A DNA stretch of 44,620 nt from Gammaproteobacteria bacterium (GCA_024638445.1 JAHEKH010000014.1:1-44620); one strand, 5' to 3'. Counted from the first letter of the stretch, positions 19,124 to 28,579 are shown. The notes: generated by a model not told the origin, from the sequence alone. Numbers and translations are program-made.

Positions 19124-20169
19124 GATGCACCTCCGGCCTCGAGTTCACTGAGCGATAACCGGTGCACGCCCGCCTCGCCTACCACGACGATTCCGGCCGG
19201 TACCGGTATCAGGGTCGAAATCGCTTTTCGGTTCCTCTGCTGAAACAGCGTAAAAGACCGGCCGCCGTCGGTACTGACCAGTAGCGCGCCCGCCATCCCG
19301 CCAATCAGGATTGTGCCGTCTTCGGTGACCGCTCCGTCGTTGAGCAGAACGGTAACCGGGGTTTCAATCTGGGTATACGCTTCGCCGCCATTGCTCGACG
19401 CAAAAAGGTTGCCCCGCATGCCCATCAGCAGCAGATCGCTCCCGTCCAGCGGCAGCGTGTTGAAAAAAGAGCCGTTATAAACGGTAGGCATGGAATACCA
19501 GGTCTCGCCACCATCGCCGGAGCGGAAAAAATTGCCCGCCTCGGCGGCGATGTAGAGATCCCCGTTTTCAGCCGCCGCAATATGGTTGAGATGGAAATCG
19601 TAGTACTGGTCGTCTTCAAAATCGAACTCGTCCGGGTCATCCTCGGCTTCGGCAATTGTTTCCAGGTCGGGCCAGGGCTCCGGAATCAGCTCACCGACAT
19701 CCCAGCTGGCGCCGCCATCCCGGGTTGTCATGAACAGGCCATACGCGCCAACCACGATGCCGTGCGAAGCATCGGCAAACCAGACGTCAAACAGCGGGCG
19801 CTGGTCGTCGGGGTCGAAATAGACACGCTTCCAGCTGTCGCCGCCGTCATAGGTGTGCAGGATGATCGTGTCGTGTCCCACGACCCAGCCGGTCAGCCTG
19901 TCACTGAAATGCACCCCGGTCAGCGTTGCCCGGGTGCCGGTAGGCGTTTGCCGCCAGGTCTCGCCATCATCGTCGCTGATCAGCACGATGCCGCGCTCAC
20001 CGACTACCACGATACGGCCATCGACGTAGGTGCCGTCGAGCAGCATCGCCTCGGTGGCCAGCGGTGCGACGAAAGTGTCGCCTGGCGCAGGTATGGATGG
20101 ATGATCGTTTGCGGCGACAGTCGTTGCCGCGACCCATAGCAGAGCCAATATTGATATGCGTTTGAGCAA
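19120..20169 (-). CDS. Secreted YCF48-like beta-propeller protein
   Basis: About 349 residues. A signal peptide (KRISILALLWVAATTVAA) is followed by a propeller with at least six Asp-box-like repeats of the form DGG-x-[ST]-[WF], e.g. DDDGETWRQ, DGGDSWKRV, DGGASWDV, GDGGETWYS and TDGGRSFTL. YCF48/HCF136 proteins are assembly factors in phototrophs; here the fold is used in the periplasm. The TTG at 20169 follows a GGGGG site with good spacing. An ATG at 20190 is the alternative but has no ribosome site. It overlaps the RND gene by 4 bases, suggesting a physical partnership. Confidence 0.82.
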   Translation of the reverse strand: MLKRISILALLWVAATTVAANDHPSIPAPGDTFVAPLATEAMLLDGTYVDGRIVVVGERGIVLISDDDGETWRQTPTGTRATLTGVHFSDRLTGWVVGHDTIILHTYDGGDSWKRVYFDPDDQRPLFDVWFADASHGIVVGAYGLFMTTRDGGASWDVGELIPEPWPDLETIAEAEDDPDEFDFEDDQYYDFHLNHIAAAENGDLYIAAEAGNFFRSGDGGETWYSMPTVYNGSFFNTLPLDGSDLLLMGMRGNLFASSNGGEAYTQIETPVTVLLNDGAVTEDGTILIGGMAGALLVSTDGGRSFTLFQQRNRKAISTLIPVPAGIVVVGEAGVHRLSLSELEAGGAS

Positions 20170-20221
20170 GCTAACCCCCAAGCAGCTCATCGGCCGGCCA
20201 GTGCCGGCGTTTTCAGACAGC

Positions 20222-20254
20222 GGCGCCAGCCGCTCCCTACGAGTGGCTGGCGCC
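20222..20254 (-). promoter_or_regulatory. Strong intergenic hairpin between DUF1329 and YCF48 genes
   Basis: Perfect 10-bp arms at 20222-20231 and 20245-20254 (GGCGCCAGCC / GGCTGGCGCC). Inside them one G-U pair and CTC/GAG extend the stem to 14 pairs around a 5-base loop. No T-tract follows on either strand, so it is unlikely to be a full terminator. It may stabilise the upstream outer-membrane mRNA or lower expression of the downstream transporter genes. Confidence 0.65.
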
Positions 20255-20277
20255 TGGTTTCACCTCGGCGGCGAGTG

Positions 20278-21636
20278 CTATCGCGTTCCTGCGCGGCGCA
20301 ACGCTCCCGTCGTGAATTCTTCCTTCGGGATAGACGCCGACAGGTCGTACATACCTGATTCGTTGTCGAGCCCGAACGCGAGATACCGGCCGGACTGAAG
20401 ATCGTAGTTGAGCTCCAGCGTCGTCCAGAAATTCTTCACGTCATAGTAATTAATTCCGTGTCCTTCGGACACGCGCCACAGCTCGTCCCGATTGTCGTAG
20501 ATGTCCACGACCAGGATCTGCCACGAGTCTTCATCGATGTAGAAAGTTCGGCGCTTGTACTGGTGACGCATGCCGTCTTTCAGCGTGGCCTCGACTACCC
20601 AGACACGGTGCAGCTCGTAACGCAGGTATTCCGGTTCGGCATGCAGCGGCTTGATGTAATCCTTGTACTTGAGCTGGTCGCTGTGCACCTTGTAGGCGTT
20701 GTAGGGCACATACATTTCCCGCTTGCCCACCAGTTCCCAGTTGTAGCGCTGCGGGCTGCCGTTGTACATGTCGTACTGGTCGGACGTCATCAGTCCGTCC
20801 GAGCCGCTGCGGGGGTTGTCGAAAGCGACGTTCGGCGCCCGGCGCACGCGGCGCTGACCTGGGTTGTAAACCCACGCTTTGCGGTTCTCACGTTCCTGGT
20901 CCAGCGTTTCATGCACCAGCAGCACGCGACCGGCCAGCCGTGCCGGGGCCACGGTTTTTTCCTTGAAGAAGATGATCACGTTGTCCATTTCTTCTTCGGT
21001 CATGCCCGGGAGTGCATAAGGCACCGCAATCTGGTCTGCAAACTGCACCAGGGTGTAGGAACCGCCGCGTGTGACCGCCGCCTGGCCATAGAAGCGCTCG
21101 CCGGCCTCGGCACGCCAACGCAGGATGTGGTTCCAGATGACCTCGACACCGCTCGAGGGTATGGGGAAAGGCACGCCCATCATCGCCCCGGTCACACCGT
21201 TGCCGTTGGCAATCAGGTTGGCGGTCGTGGCAATTTTCTTTGTCGCCTCGTACACGTGATCCGGTGCGGAGAAACTCCGGCGCGTCGGATAAACGTGCAT
21301 CTTGAACGTTTCGGGGTAGGCCTTGAACATGGCCTTGTGTCCCACGCTCAGGCGATCGGCATAGTCATTGTAGTTGTCGGCCGTGATCGTGAACTCGATC
21401 GTGTCGTCGGCAAAGGGGTCCGGATGATGGTCGCCGGGCTCGTAGCCTGCCGGCGCTTCGGTGATGCCACCGGTCCATTCCGGGATTTCCTCGCCATTGC
21501 CGGCGCGTTCAGCGCCCATCGGCGTCAGGTCCTTGCCTAACCGTGCGGCCTCTTCCGGCGATATCGCCGCGGTCGCGCTGGCGGCGAACAGAGTCGCGGC
21601 CATGATGGTCAGGGCGGGTTTAAAAAGATTACGCAT
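20278..21636 (-). CDS. DUF1329 periplasmic protein
   Basis: 452 residues from ATG 21636, which has a GGAGAG ribosome site. Signal peptide MRNLFKPALTIMAATLFAAS...TAA. The mature protein matches DUF1329 in pattern: LGKDLTPMGAERAGN near the start, a MYNGSPQRYNWELVGKREM segment and a C-terminal DLSASIPKEEF region. The family is related in fold to LolA/LolB-type lipid carriers. It nearly always sits next to a DUF1302 gene, here 20 bases upstream. Likely a periplasmic lipid-binding partner; the ligand is not known. Confidence 0.88.
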   Translation of the reverse strand: MRNLFKPALTIMAATLFAASATAAISPEEAARLGKDLTPMGAERAGNGEEIPEWTGGITEAPAGYEPGDHHPDPFADDTIEFTITADNYNDYADRLSVGHKAMFKAYPETFKMHVYPTRRSFSAPDHVYEATKKIATTANLIANGNGVTGAMMGVPFPIPSSGVEVIWNHILRWRAEAGERFYGQAAVTRGGSYTLVQFADQIAVPYALPGMTEEEMDNVIIFFKEKTVAPARLAGRVLLVHETLDQERENRKAWVYNPGQRRVRRAPNVAFDNPRSGSDGLMTSDQYDMYNGSPQRYNWELVGKREMYVPYNAYKVHSDQLKYKDYIKPLHAEPEYLRYELHRVWVVEATLKDGMRHQYKRRTFYIDEDSWQILVVDIYDNRDELWRVSEGHGINYYDVKNFWTTLELNYDLQSGRYLAFGLDNESGMYDLSASIPKEEFTTGALRRAGTR

Positions 21637-21656
21637 GGATCTGCTCTCCAATCGTG

Positions 21657-23729
21657 TCAAAACGTGTATTTCAGGCTTGCGCCGATGAAATCCCTGTCGT
21701 GTATTTCGTTTTGACGGCCTGCTCCGTGGAAAGTTGTATAACTTGTGTCAAATTCCCACTTATTCTGGTAGTTGAAATTAAAGCCCAGGGTCAATGCCTT
21801 ACGCCCCTCGATGAAGGCCCCACCGGGCCCAGGGGTGATTCCCCGGACGTCGTGCTGCCATGAGAATCGCGGCGCAAAGTTGACTGGCCCGAAGGCATTG
21901 TTGAAATCGAGGCGGCCAGCCAGCCGGTAGCCAAAAGAGTTGGCGTCCGGGAAAAAGTCGGCCGGTTCCATCGGTTTGCCGGGATGGGCGAAGTCCGCGA
22001 GGTCAGGATTGCCGCTAACCACCGTCGCCGGGCCGTCGAACCTCAGCTCGTTTTTCTTCGGCATGCGGTGCACGTGGTGCAGCGCCGCTTCGAACAGGAT
22101 GACGCCCTGGTCCGCGCCCATCATCGGCCCGAACAACCGGGTCAGGGCGAAATCGGCCTGGGTATAGTCCATCCGCTTGAAGCCGATGACCGTGGTCAGT
22201 GGCGGCGTATCTTCGTTGAACTGCGGGCTTACCGCGTTGAAGGAAAAACTGCCCAGCTGGCCGAACTCCGCAAACTGGTCGCGCAGCGGGCTCAGGCCGG
22301 CAAACAACAGCTCCAGGTCATCGATCTGCAGCGGGCGATCCTTGTGATGGGCGATCTCACCCTGCAGCGCCGTCTGGCCGACGGTGGTATTCAGGCTGAA
22401 GGCCAGCATCTGGATATCTTCAGGATACGAGGTGATGTAATGCGCCGTTTCACCTGCCGGAGACCCGAAGGCATTGCCTTCCACGGACGGTGTGTTGGCG
22501 AACGCGTCGGTGGCGTATGCGGTACCGGTAACCGTAACGTTTCCGCCGGTGATCTGCGCATCGGCGATACCCCGCGCCGCATCCAGCGGCACCAGGCCAT
22601 TGGCGGCGTCTACACCCGCCTGGATAGCCCCGTCGTAGTCGTCGGGGTTGGCCGCAAAGTAAGCGCCGGCCGCGCCGGCGATATCGCTGGCACCGCCGGC
22701 ACCGGGATCGGCGCCAATGGCGGCGGCGATCTGCAGGCCCTCGAAAGAACCGGTACGCGCGCTGATGACCGGCAGGCGGCTGTGATACTTGTAGTAATAG
22801 AATCCGAACTCGGTGCCGTTATTGAAGTCGGGCGCGAAGATACGCAGCGCCGCTCCGTACTGGTCATCATCCGCCGGTTCAGGCGACGGGCCACGTGGAA
22901 TCGTGTTGAAACCGCGATCGGGCGTGAAATACCTGGGACCCGGAAAATCCGGCGTATCGCCAAAGCCGAGTCGAACCTCGGAGCCGCCGTCGGGTGCGAA
23001 ATCGTTGGTCGAGAAAAAGGTACCGACCGCATCGGGCTCGGTGTCGTCCCAGTCATACTGGTAAACCAGCTCGAGATCGATGTTCTGGGTCAGTCCTACC
23101 GAGAACCAGAGCAGGTCCTGAGGCAGCAGGCCCTCGCGCAGCTCGGCACCCGGCACCCGCAACGCAGACACATTGAAGTGGTTGATTACGTTGGCGCCAC
23201 CCTGGATAAACGTGCTTTCACCCCAGTTCACCACCTGCTCGCCGACCCGGATTTCCGCCGGCATGCTGCCGAGGTCGAACTTGTAATAAAGGAACGCATC
23301 GAGCACATCCGAGTCGGTACCGGAGCGGTTGAGCGCCGCCGTGCTCAGCGGGGTGCGCGCCCTCGCGTTGTTCTCCAGTTCGAAATCGCGAAACCAGAAA
23401 CCGCGCGTAAAAAAGCCGATGTTCCAGGGCGAGTAATTGATTTCGAATTCGCTGGTGACCTTGAGCGCCGTGCTGTAGATCCCGCGATCGAAGTTGAGAT
23501 CGCCATCGTCGCCGTTGACGGAGAACTTGGTCCCGCCGTTGACTAACCCAATGAGATCCGGCGACCGCTTCTCCATGCGCCAGCCGGCACCCAGCGATAC
23601 GGTTGTATCGAAACTGCCGTAGACGGTCCCTTCGTCATTCTCGAAACTGATCGCCTGCGCCGTCGGCGCTGCCAGAATGGCACCGGCCGCCACCGCCAGG
23701 GCCAGAAAAACCCGCAAATCCAAAGGCAT
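21657..23729 (-). CDS. DUF1302 outer-membrane beta-barrel protein
   Basis: 690 residues from ATG 23729. A signal peptide (LALAVAAGAILAAPTAQA) leads into repeated amphipathic strands. The last residues, ASLKYTF, end in phenylalanine, the usual barrel-assembly signal. FINDEGT-like openings (SFENDEGTVYGSFDTTVS) and the GEQVVNWGEST motif are typical of DUF1302. It is the first gene of a DUF1302-DUF1329-YCF48-RND run. Function is not established; the context suggests an outer-membrane channel or acceptor for a hydrophobic substrate. Longer upstream starts give no signal peptide. Confidence 0.88.
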   Translation of the reverse strand: MPLDLRVFLALAVAAGAILAAPTAQAISFENDEGTVYGSFDTTVSLGAGWRMEKRSPDLIGLVNGGTKFSVNGDDGDLNFDRGIYSTALKVTSEFEINYSPWNIGFFTRGFWFRDFELENNARARTPLSTAALNRSGTDSDVLDAFLYYKFDLGSMPAEIRVGEQVVNWGESTFIQGGANVINHFNVSALRVPGAELREGLLPQDLLWFSVGLTQNIDLELVYQYDWDDTEPDAVGTFFSTNDFAPDGGSEVRLGFGDTPDFPGPRYFTPDRGFNTIPRGPSPEPADDDQYGAALRIFAPDFNNGTEFGFYYYKYHSRLPVISARTGSFEGLQIAAAIGADPGAGGASDIAGAAGAYFAANPDDYDGAIQAGVDAANGLVPLDAARGIADAQITGGNVTVTGTAYATDAFANTPSVEGNAFGSPAGETAHYITSYPEDIQMLAFSLNTTVGQTALQGEIAHHKDRPLQIDDLELLFAGLSPLRDQFAEFGQLGSFSFNAVSPQFNEDTPPLTTVIGFKRMDYTQADFALTRLFGPMMGADQGVILFEAALHHVHRMPKKNELRFDGPATVVSGNPDLADFAHPGKPMEPADFFPDANSFGYRLAGRLDFNNAFGPVNFAPRFSWQHDVRGITPGPGGAFIEGRKALTLGFNFNYQNKWEFDTSYTTFHGAGRQNEIHDRDFIGASLKYTF

Positions 23730-23912
23730 TGCTATCCCCACTCTGTAATTTGACAAGAATCGGCCGCGACAGACACGCACACGGGCGAAATGGCCGTATC
23801 CCCTGTTACCGCAAGAAAAAATACACTGCACTGCACCTAACAACACGCTGCGGTGCAACATCGGGATTCCGCCGGATTTTCAGACACATCCGCCGCTCCG
23901 GCGCAAGCGCCC

Positions 23913-26387
23913 TCACACGTGGATGACCTGGAGGATACTGTGGCGAATCTGTTCCCCGAGAACCAGCTTGGCGTCGTCCTCGACACCGCGAATCCGGTGG
24001 TCGAAATCGAGCAGCCCGTCCTCGTCCAGCCAGACGACGCCGACATCGCGCAGGCGATCGATAAAGTTCCGAAACAGAGGTTTGGCAAAGGACTCCGGCG
24101 CGTCGAACTGGTAAAGCATCGACATTCGCTGGGCCATGAGCTGACACAGGTTTTCGAGGTCTGTCTGGGTGACCCGCCGCGGCCCGTGTTTCAGCAACAA
24201 GGCCACCGTCATGTAATAGCGCTCGAGGGTCTGCAGTGCCCCGTGGGCCAGCAGCGACAGCTGGACGGCGCGCGGGCTGTCTGCCGTCGGCCGCTGGCAG
24301 TCGCCGTCATCGACTCGCTCCAGCAGACCGAGATCGCTCATCACGGCCACTACCTGGCGCACCGCCGGAGCAACCTCTTCCTCGCGCCAGTGCAAAAACA
24401 GCTCCGCCTTGACGTACGGATAGACCATCTCGGCGAGATGCACGATCTTGTCCACGTGCATGCGCCGGTTATTGAGAAAACAACAGGCAATCATCGATGG
24501 CAGCGCAAACAGGTGCATGACGTTGTTGCGGTTGTAGGTCAGCATCACCGCATGGTTGCCGCTCGCCGACAGCACGTCACCCAGCGCGTGCTTGCGCCGC
24601 CTGATGAGATTCATTTCCAACGCGTGCTCGATGACGGAGTGCCCGGTTACATCAGGGTGGGTCACGCGTGACGCATACGGCGCACGCTCCAGCAACGCCA
24701 CCAGCACATCGATCTGCTCACGCAAAACATCTTCGAGCATTGCCTGCCGGGGCGCCGACAAGAGCGGCAACGCCAGCAGGCTGACCGGTGTTACCGCAGC
24801 GGTCATGTTGATCCGGCACATGATCCGGTCGGCCAGGTCGTCCACGGCTGGCACCAGCCAGGTCGGTTTGTCGCCATCCGGCGTTTCGCGCCAGTCTGGA
24901 TCGTGCTCATCCAGCAACTCGTCGAGAAGGATTGCGTCGCCGAAGTTGACGTAGACCTTGCCAAAACGGTTTCGAATCGCGCCCAGCGACCGGATAAATC
25001 CGAACAGGCTTTCCTTTTTCTTTGGGTTACCGCTGAGTTCGCCGATGTAGCTGCGGCCCTCTAACAGCTTTTCGTAGCAGAAATAGACGGGCACGAAGGC
25101 AACCGGGCGTTCCGGGTTTCGGCGGTAGCTGCGCACGGTCATTGCCAGCATGCCCGACTTGGGCCGCAGCAGCCGGCCGGTCCGGCTCCGGGTTCCTTCG
25201 ATGAAATACTCGATCGGTACGCCCTTGACCAGGTTCAGGGCCAGGTATTGCTGAAACACCGCTGCGTACAGCTTGTTGCCGGCAAACGTCCGGCGCAGGA
25301 AAAACGCGCCGCCGCGCCGCAGCCACGGCCCAATCACCGGGATATTAAGGTTGATACCGGCGGCGACATGCGGTGGCACGAGACCGGCCTGGTACAGCAC
25401 ATAGCTGAGCAGCAGGTAATCGAAATGGCTGCGGTGACAGGGCACGTAAACCAGTTCGCGCCCCTCTGCGACCGCTTTGACCGTGTCGATGTGCTGCACC
25501 TCGATCCCGTCGTAGACGCGGTTCCACAGCCAGCCAAGCACCCGGTCCATAAAACGGATAAACGAGTGCGAGTAGTCCGCAGCGATCTCGTCAACGTAAT
25601 CAGCCGCTTTACGCGATGCCTCCTCGTAGCTGATGCCCTCGCGGCGGGCGTTTCGTTCGATTGCCGCGCGGACCCGTGGAGATCGGAGAATCTCGCCACG
25701 CAGGTTACGCCGGTGCGAGAGGTCGGGACCGATAGTGGCCTCGCGCAGGCGGCGCATATGCACCCGAATGACCCGCGACAGCTTGCGCACGATACGCTCA
25801 TCGTCGAGACCGTCGGCGTCTGCCCCTGCGACGAATTCGCTCAGCGCTACCGGTTCGCTGAACTGTACGAACGTATGCCGCCCATGCGCGAGAATGATCA
25901 GCAGCCGTCGCAGCCTGCCCGCCGGAGCCCAGGTTTCGGAGAACAGCAGTTTAAACGGCGAGTGTTCCTTGTCCGGCGCCCGCCCCCAGAACACCGAGAC
26001 CGGCACAATCCGCACATCCAGGGCGGGATTGTCGCGAACTGCCTGCACGAGGCGGCCCAGGCGCGGCGACTGTACCGGCTCCAACCGCCGGGTCCACCAG
26101 CCCCGCAGCCGGCGCACGAAGGCCAGGGAGCGATTTTCGGCCGGTAATCCCAGCGGCGACTCCGCCGGGCTGGGCAGGCCCCGCCGCCGGCATACCTCGT
26201 CGACGACCAGGCGGGAAGACAACGCATCGTTGGCCATGACGTAGATCACCGGCACGCCCGGCAGGTCCTTACCCGGGTCATCGGGCAAGACCGTCGGCCG
26301 GACCCACAGGAACAGCAGCTTGCGCCCCAGCCAGCGCAGCGGGGGACCGAGACCCAGCCAGTCGACAAGTACCGAATCGGACTGCAA
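23913..26387 (-). CDS. plsB: Glycerol-3-phosphate acyltransferase PlsB
   Basis: 824 residues (E. coli 807). Inner-membrane enzyme that makes 1-acyl-glycerol-3-phosphate, first step of phospholipid synthesis. Acyltransferase blocks: HRSHFD (318-323, catalytic HX4D), GAFFLRRTF (360-368), EGTRSRTGRL (397-406) and VAFVPVYFCYEK (429-440). The long C-terminal domain of the family is present. The frame stays open far upstream, through glk on the other strand, but that part is antisense. TTG at 26387, five bases after a GGGGGT site, gives the right length. Confidence 0.94.
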   Translation of the reverse strand: MQSDSVLVDWLGLGPPLRWLGRKLLFLWVRPTVLPDDPGKDLPGVPVIYVMANDALSSRLVVDEVCRRRGLPSPAESPLGLPAENRSLAFVRRLRGWWTRRLEPVQSPRLGRLVQAVRDNPALDVRIVPVSVFWGRAPDKEHSPFKLLFSETWAPAGRLRRLLIILAHGRHTFVQFSEPVALSEFVAGADADGLDDERIVRKLSRVIRVHMRRLREATIGPDLSHRRNLRGEILRSPRVRAAIERNARREGISYEEASRKAADYVDEIAADYSHSFIRFMDRVLGWLWNRVYDGIEVQHIDTVKAVAEGRELVYVPCHRSHFDYLLLSYVLYQAGLVPPHVAAGINLNIPVIGPWLRRGGAFFLRRTFAGNKLYAAVFQQYLALNLVKGVPIEYFIEGTRSRTGRLLRPKSGMLAMTVRSYRRNPERPVAFVPVYFCYEKLLEGRSYIGELSGNPKKKESLFGFIRSLGAIRNRFGKVYVNFGDAILLDELLDEHDPDWRETPDGDKPTWLVPAVDDLADRIMCRINMTAAVTPVSLLALPLLSAPRQAMLEDVLREQIDVLVALLERAPYASRVTHPDVTGHSVIEHALEMNLIRRRKHALGDVLSASGNHAVMLTYNRNNVMHLFALPSMIACCFLNNRRMHVDKIVHLAEMVYPYVKAELFLHWREEEVAPAVRQVVAVMSDLGLLERVDDGDCQRPTADSPRAVQLSLLAHGALQTLERYYMTVALLLKHGPRRVTQTDLENLCQLMAQRMSMLYQFDAPESFAKPLFRNFIDRLRDVGVVWLDEDGLLDFDHRIRGVEDDAKLVLGEQIRHSILQVIHV

Positions 26388-26456
26388 GACAACCCCCGTG
26401 AAGCGCAAGCCGGCGGATTGTACCGGAAAAACCCTGATTCCCCGGCCGCGCACGGC

Positions 26457-26462
26457 TACAAT
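26457..26462 (+). promoter_or_regulatory. Possible -10 element for glk
   Basis: TACAAT, five of six matches to the sigma-70 -10 box. CTGATT lies 17 bases upstream as a poor -35. Transcription would begin about 27 bases before the glk ATG, which has a GGGGAGGG ribosome site. Confidence 0.35.
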
Positions 26463-26495
26463 CGCCATTTTTCGCCTGCCCGGGGAGGGCTGACC

Positions 26496-27428
26496 ATGGA
26501 ACTGATCGCCGATGTCGGTGGCACCAATACCCGCTGTGCCCTGATCGACGACGAGGGACGACCCACCCGGATTCAGGTGTTCGAAAACGCCGGTCACCGC
26601 ACGCTGTCCGCGGCACTGACCGCCTACCTCGAAGGTGAAAACGCCCGCCCCTCTGCCGCGGCGATTGCGGTAGCGGCCCCGGTGACCGGCGACGAAGTGC
26701 GCATGACCAACCGTAACTGGCATTTTTCGGTTGCGACGCTGGCCGGTGAACTGCAGCTGGACCGGCTGGAAGTTATCAATGACTTTACCGCCGTTGCCTT
26801 GTCTCTGCCGCACCTGACCGAGGCCGACCTGGTAACCGTCGGCGGCGGTGCGCCCCGCCCGGCCGCGGCAATGGCCGCAATCGGTCCGGGTACCGGACTG
26901 GGAGTTTCCGGCCTGGTCCCTGGCCCGGGCGGATGGGCACCCATCTGCGGCGAGGGCGGTCACACCACCCTCGCCGCCGGTACCGAACGCGAAGCCGAGG
27001 TGATCGACGCATTGCGTGATCGATACGGTCATTGCTCGGCCGAGCGCATCATCTCCGGCCCCGGCCTCGTAACGCTGTACAACACGCTGCGCAATCTCGC
27101 CGACTATCCTGCCGACAACATTCGACCCCGCGACGTATCGGCCCGCGCCAAAGCCGGTGACCCGATTGCCCGCGAAACAATGACGATGTTTTTTGCATTG
27201 CTGGGATCGGTCGCCGGCAACCTGGCGCTGGTGCTGGGTGCGCTGGGTGGCGTGTTTATCGCCGGAGGCATTGCCCCGACGCTGATCGAGCTGCTGCAGG
27301 AATCTGATTTCCGGCAGCGATTCGAAGATAAGGGCCGTTACGCTAACTACCTTGCCGCAATTCCCACATCAGTGGTGATGCACAAGACACCGGCGTTGCT
27401 CGGACTGATTGCGTTGTTGCGCGCCTAG
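26496..27428 (+). CDS. glk: Glucokinase
   Basis: 310 residues (E. coli 321). ATP-dependent phosphorylation of glucose to glucose-6-phosphate in the cytoplasm. The phosphate-binding ADVGGTNTR motif is at the N-terminus, VINDFTAVA supplies the catalytic-region Asp, and GPGTGLGVSGL and GEGGHTTLA are the conserved glucokinase blocks. It is of the bacterial Glk type rather than a ROK kinase, since the ROK cysteine motif is absent. ATG 26496 has GGGGAGGG upstream. Divergent from plsB over 108 bases. Its stop TAG shares a CTAG palindrome with the stop of the convergent hydrolase. Confidence 0.93.
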   Translation: MELIADVGGTNTRCALIDDEGRPTRIQVFENAGHRTLSAALTAYLEGENARPSAAAIAVAAPVTGDEVRMTNRNWHFSVATLAGELQLDRLEVINDFTAVALSLPHLTEADLVTVGGGAPRPAAAMAAIGPGTGLGVSGLVPGPGGWAPICGEGGHTTLAAGTEREAEVIDALRDRYGHCSAERIISGPGLVTLYNTLRNLADYPADNIRPRDVSARAKAGDPIARETMTMFFALLGSVAGNLALVLGALGGVFIAGGIAPTLIELLQESDFRQRFEDKGRYANYLAAIPTSVVMHKTPALLGLIALLRA

Positions 27429-28378
27429 TTTGCGCCGTGCGTCACGCCGTTTGCGTGTTGGCGCAAGAACTTTGCCTGCAGCCGCGCCATCTCCACGGGC
27501 TGCTCATTGACGGTGGCGTGACCGAGCTTCTCCACCCGGACGACTTCGACCTGTGGCAGCAGCTCGGCGAAGACCTCGGTGCTGGACACATCGAGAATCC
27601 GGTCTTCGATCCCCCACACCAGGAGAACCGGGATATCGATATCGGGCAGGTATTCGTTGAGGGTCGGGTGACCGGGCCAGAGATCTTCCCAGATCTTGCG
27701 GTGAAACGGTGCCCGCGCCAATGCGTAGCGCCGGATCGAGGGCCCGACCGGCCACATCATCGGCGGCGGATCGTAAAAGACCATCTCGATGAGCCGGTCG
27801 AACTCTTCCGCTGACGTAGCGATCAGCGGGTTCTCGCCACGATCCAGCATGAGCTGAAACTCGCTCGGATCGGGTGGGTATACCCCGGCCGGGGCATAGA
27901 GCGTCAACGTCAGCACCTGGTCGAGATTTCGCGACGTGTAGAGGGTTGCGATCATGCCGCCGAGCGACGTGCCGACCATGTGCACCGGCCCGTCCGACAG
28001 CGCGTTGACCGCCGACCCGACCATGCCGACGATGTTGTCGATCGAGTAATCGACTTCCGGGTCGCGGCTGGACGCGCCATGACCGGGGAGATCCAGCGCA
28101 ATGACCCGGTAGGTTTTCGGCATCTTGCGCAGGAACCGCAGCCACGAATCCTTTTCCGACGCAAAGCCGTGCAATAAAACGACGGTCGGCCCCTGGCCGT
28201 CTCGCATCAGGTAGGCGATGCTGCCCGGTTCAACCGCCACGGTTCCCTGGTCGACGCCCGACAGGCCACGCAGGACCTTGCGGCCCGTATCGGTAATGCC
28301 GTCGGCAACCGGGCGGCAGCCACCCAGCAGGGCTGCCGCCAGCAGGGCGGCAACACAGGTTTTCAGGAAACGACTCAT
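27425..28378 (-). CDS. Lipoprotein alpha/beta hydrolase
   Basis: 317 residues. A lipobox (LLGGC, C21) follows a short hydrophobic segment, so the enzyme should be lipid-anchored in the periplasm. Alpha/beta fold: oxyanion region LLHGFASEKDSW, DLPGHGAS, nucleophile S138 in GTSLGG, acid D259 (GIEDR) and H287 (LGHATVNEQP). The catalytic triad looks complete. It resembles esterase/lipase and MhpC-like enzymes; the substrate is unknown. The start codon directly follows the stop of the small lipoprotein, as the last gene of the seven-gene run. Confidence 0.88.
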   Translation of the reverse strand: MSRFLKTCVAALLAAALLGGCRPVADGITDTGRKVLRGLSGVDQGTVAVEPGSIAYLMRDGQGPTVVLLHGFASEKDSWLRFLRKMPKTYRVIALDLPGHGASSRDPEVDYSIDNIVGMVGSAVNALSDGPVHMVGTSLGGMIATLYTSRNLDQVLTLTLYAPAGVYPPDPSEFQLMLDRGENPLIATSAEEFDRLIEMVFYDPPPMMWPVGPSIRRYALARAPFHRKIWEDLWPGHPTLNEYLPDIDIPVLLVWGIEDRILDVSSTEVFAELLPQVEVVRVEKLGHATVNEQPVEMARLQAKFLRQHANGVTHGAN

Positions 28379-28579
28379 TTACTCCGGCTCTTCGTCCTCT
28401 TCGATATTGTCGAGCCGCTCGCCCAACGCTTCAGCCCGCTCATTGAGCTGATCTTCGACCGCGCGGGCACGATCGAGCGTTTCGACCTGGTCGTCGAACA
28501 CCGTTTCCTCGACCTCGCGGTCGCAACCACCGAGGCCGGGCATTAGCAAGACGCAGAGCACAACAGTTGACACTTTCAT
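28379..28579 (-). CDS. Small lipoprotein with acidic coiled coil
   Basis: 66 residues from ATG 28579. Lipobox GLGGC with lipidated C19, then a very acidic helix (roughly 20-66) with heptad-like spacing. No family recognised. It overlaps the upstream GTPase stop (ATGA) and abuts the hydrolase start, so it is cotranscribed and probably coupled. It may act as a tether or partner of the neighbouring lipoprotein hydrolase, but that is only inference from position. Confidence 0.75.
   Translation of the reverse strand: MKVSTVVLCVLLMPGLGGCDREVEETVFDDQVETLDRARAVEDQLNERAEALGERLDNIEEDEEPE

Noticed and set aside
21984-23546. A 520-residue open frame on the plus strand
   Set aside because: It is antisense to the DUF1302 gene, which has a signal peptide and barrel end. 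The plus reading is Arg/Gly/Val-rich with no family match.
26388-27032. An open frame that would extend PlsB by about 215 residues upstream
   Set aside because: It is antisense to glk, has low-complexity Gly/Arg/Ala content, and the PlsB core from TTG 26387 already has the full family length.
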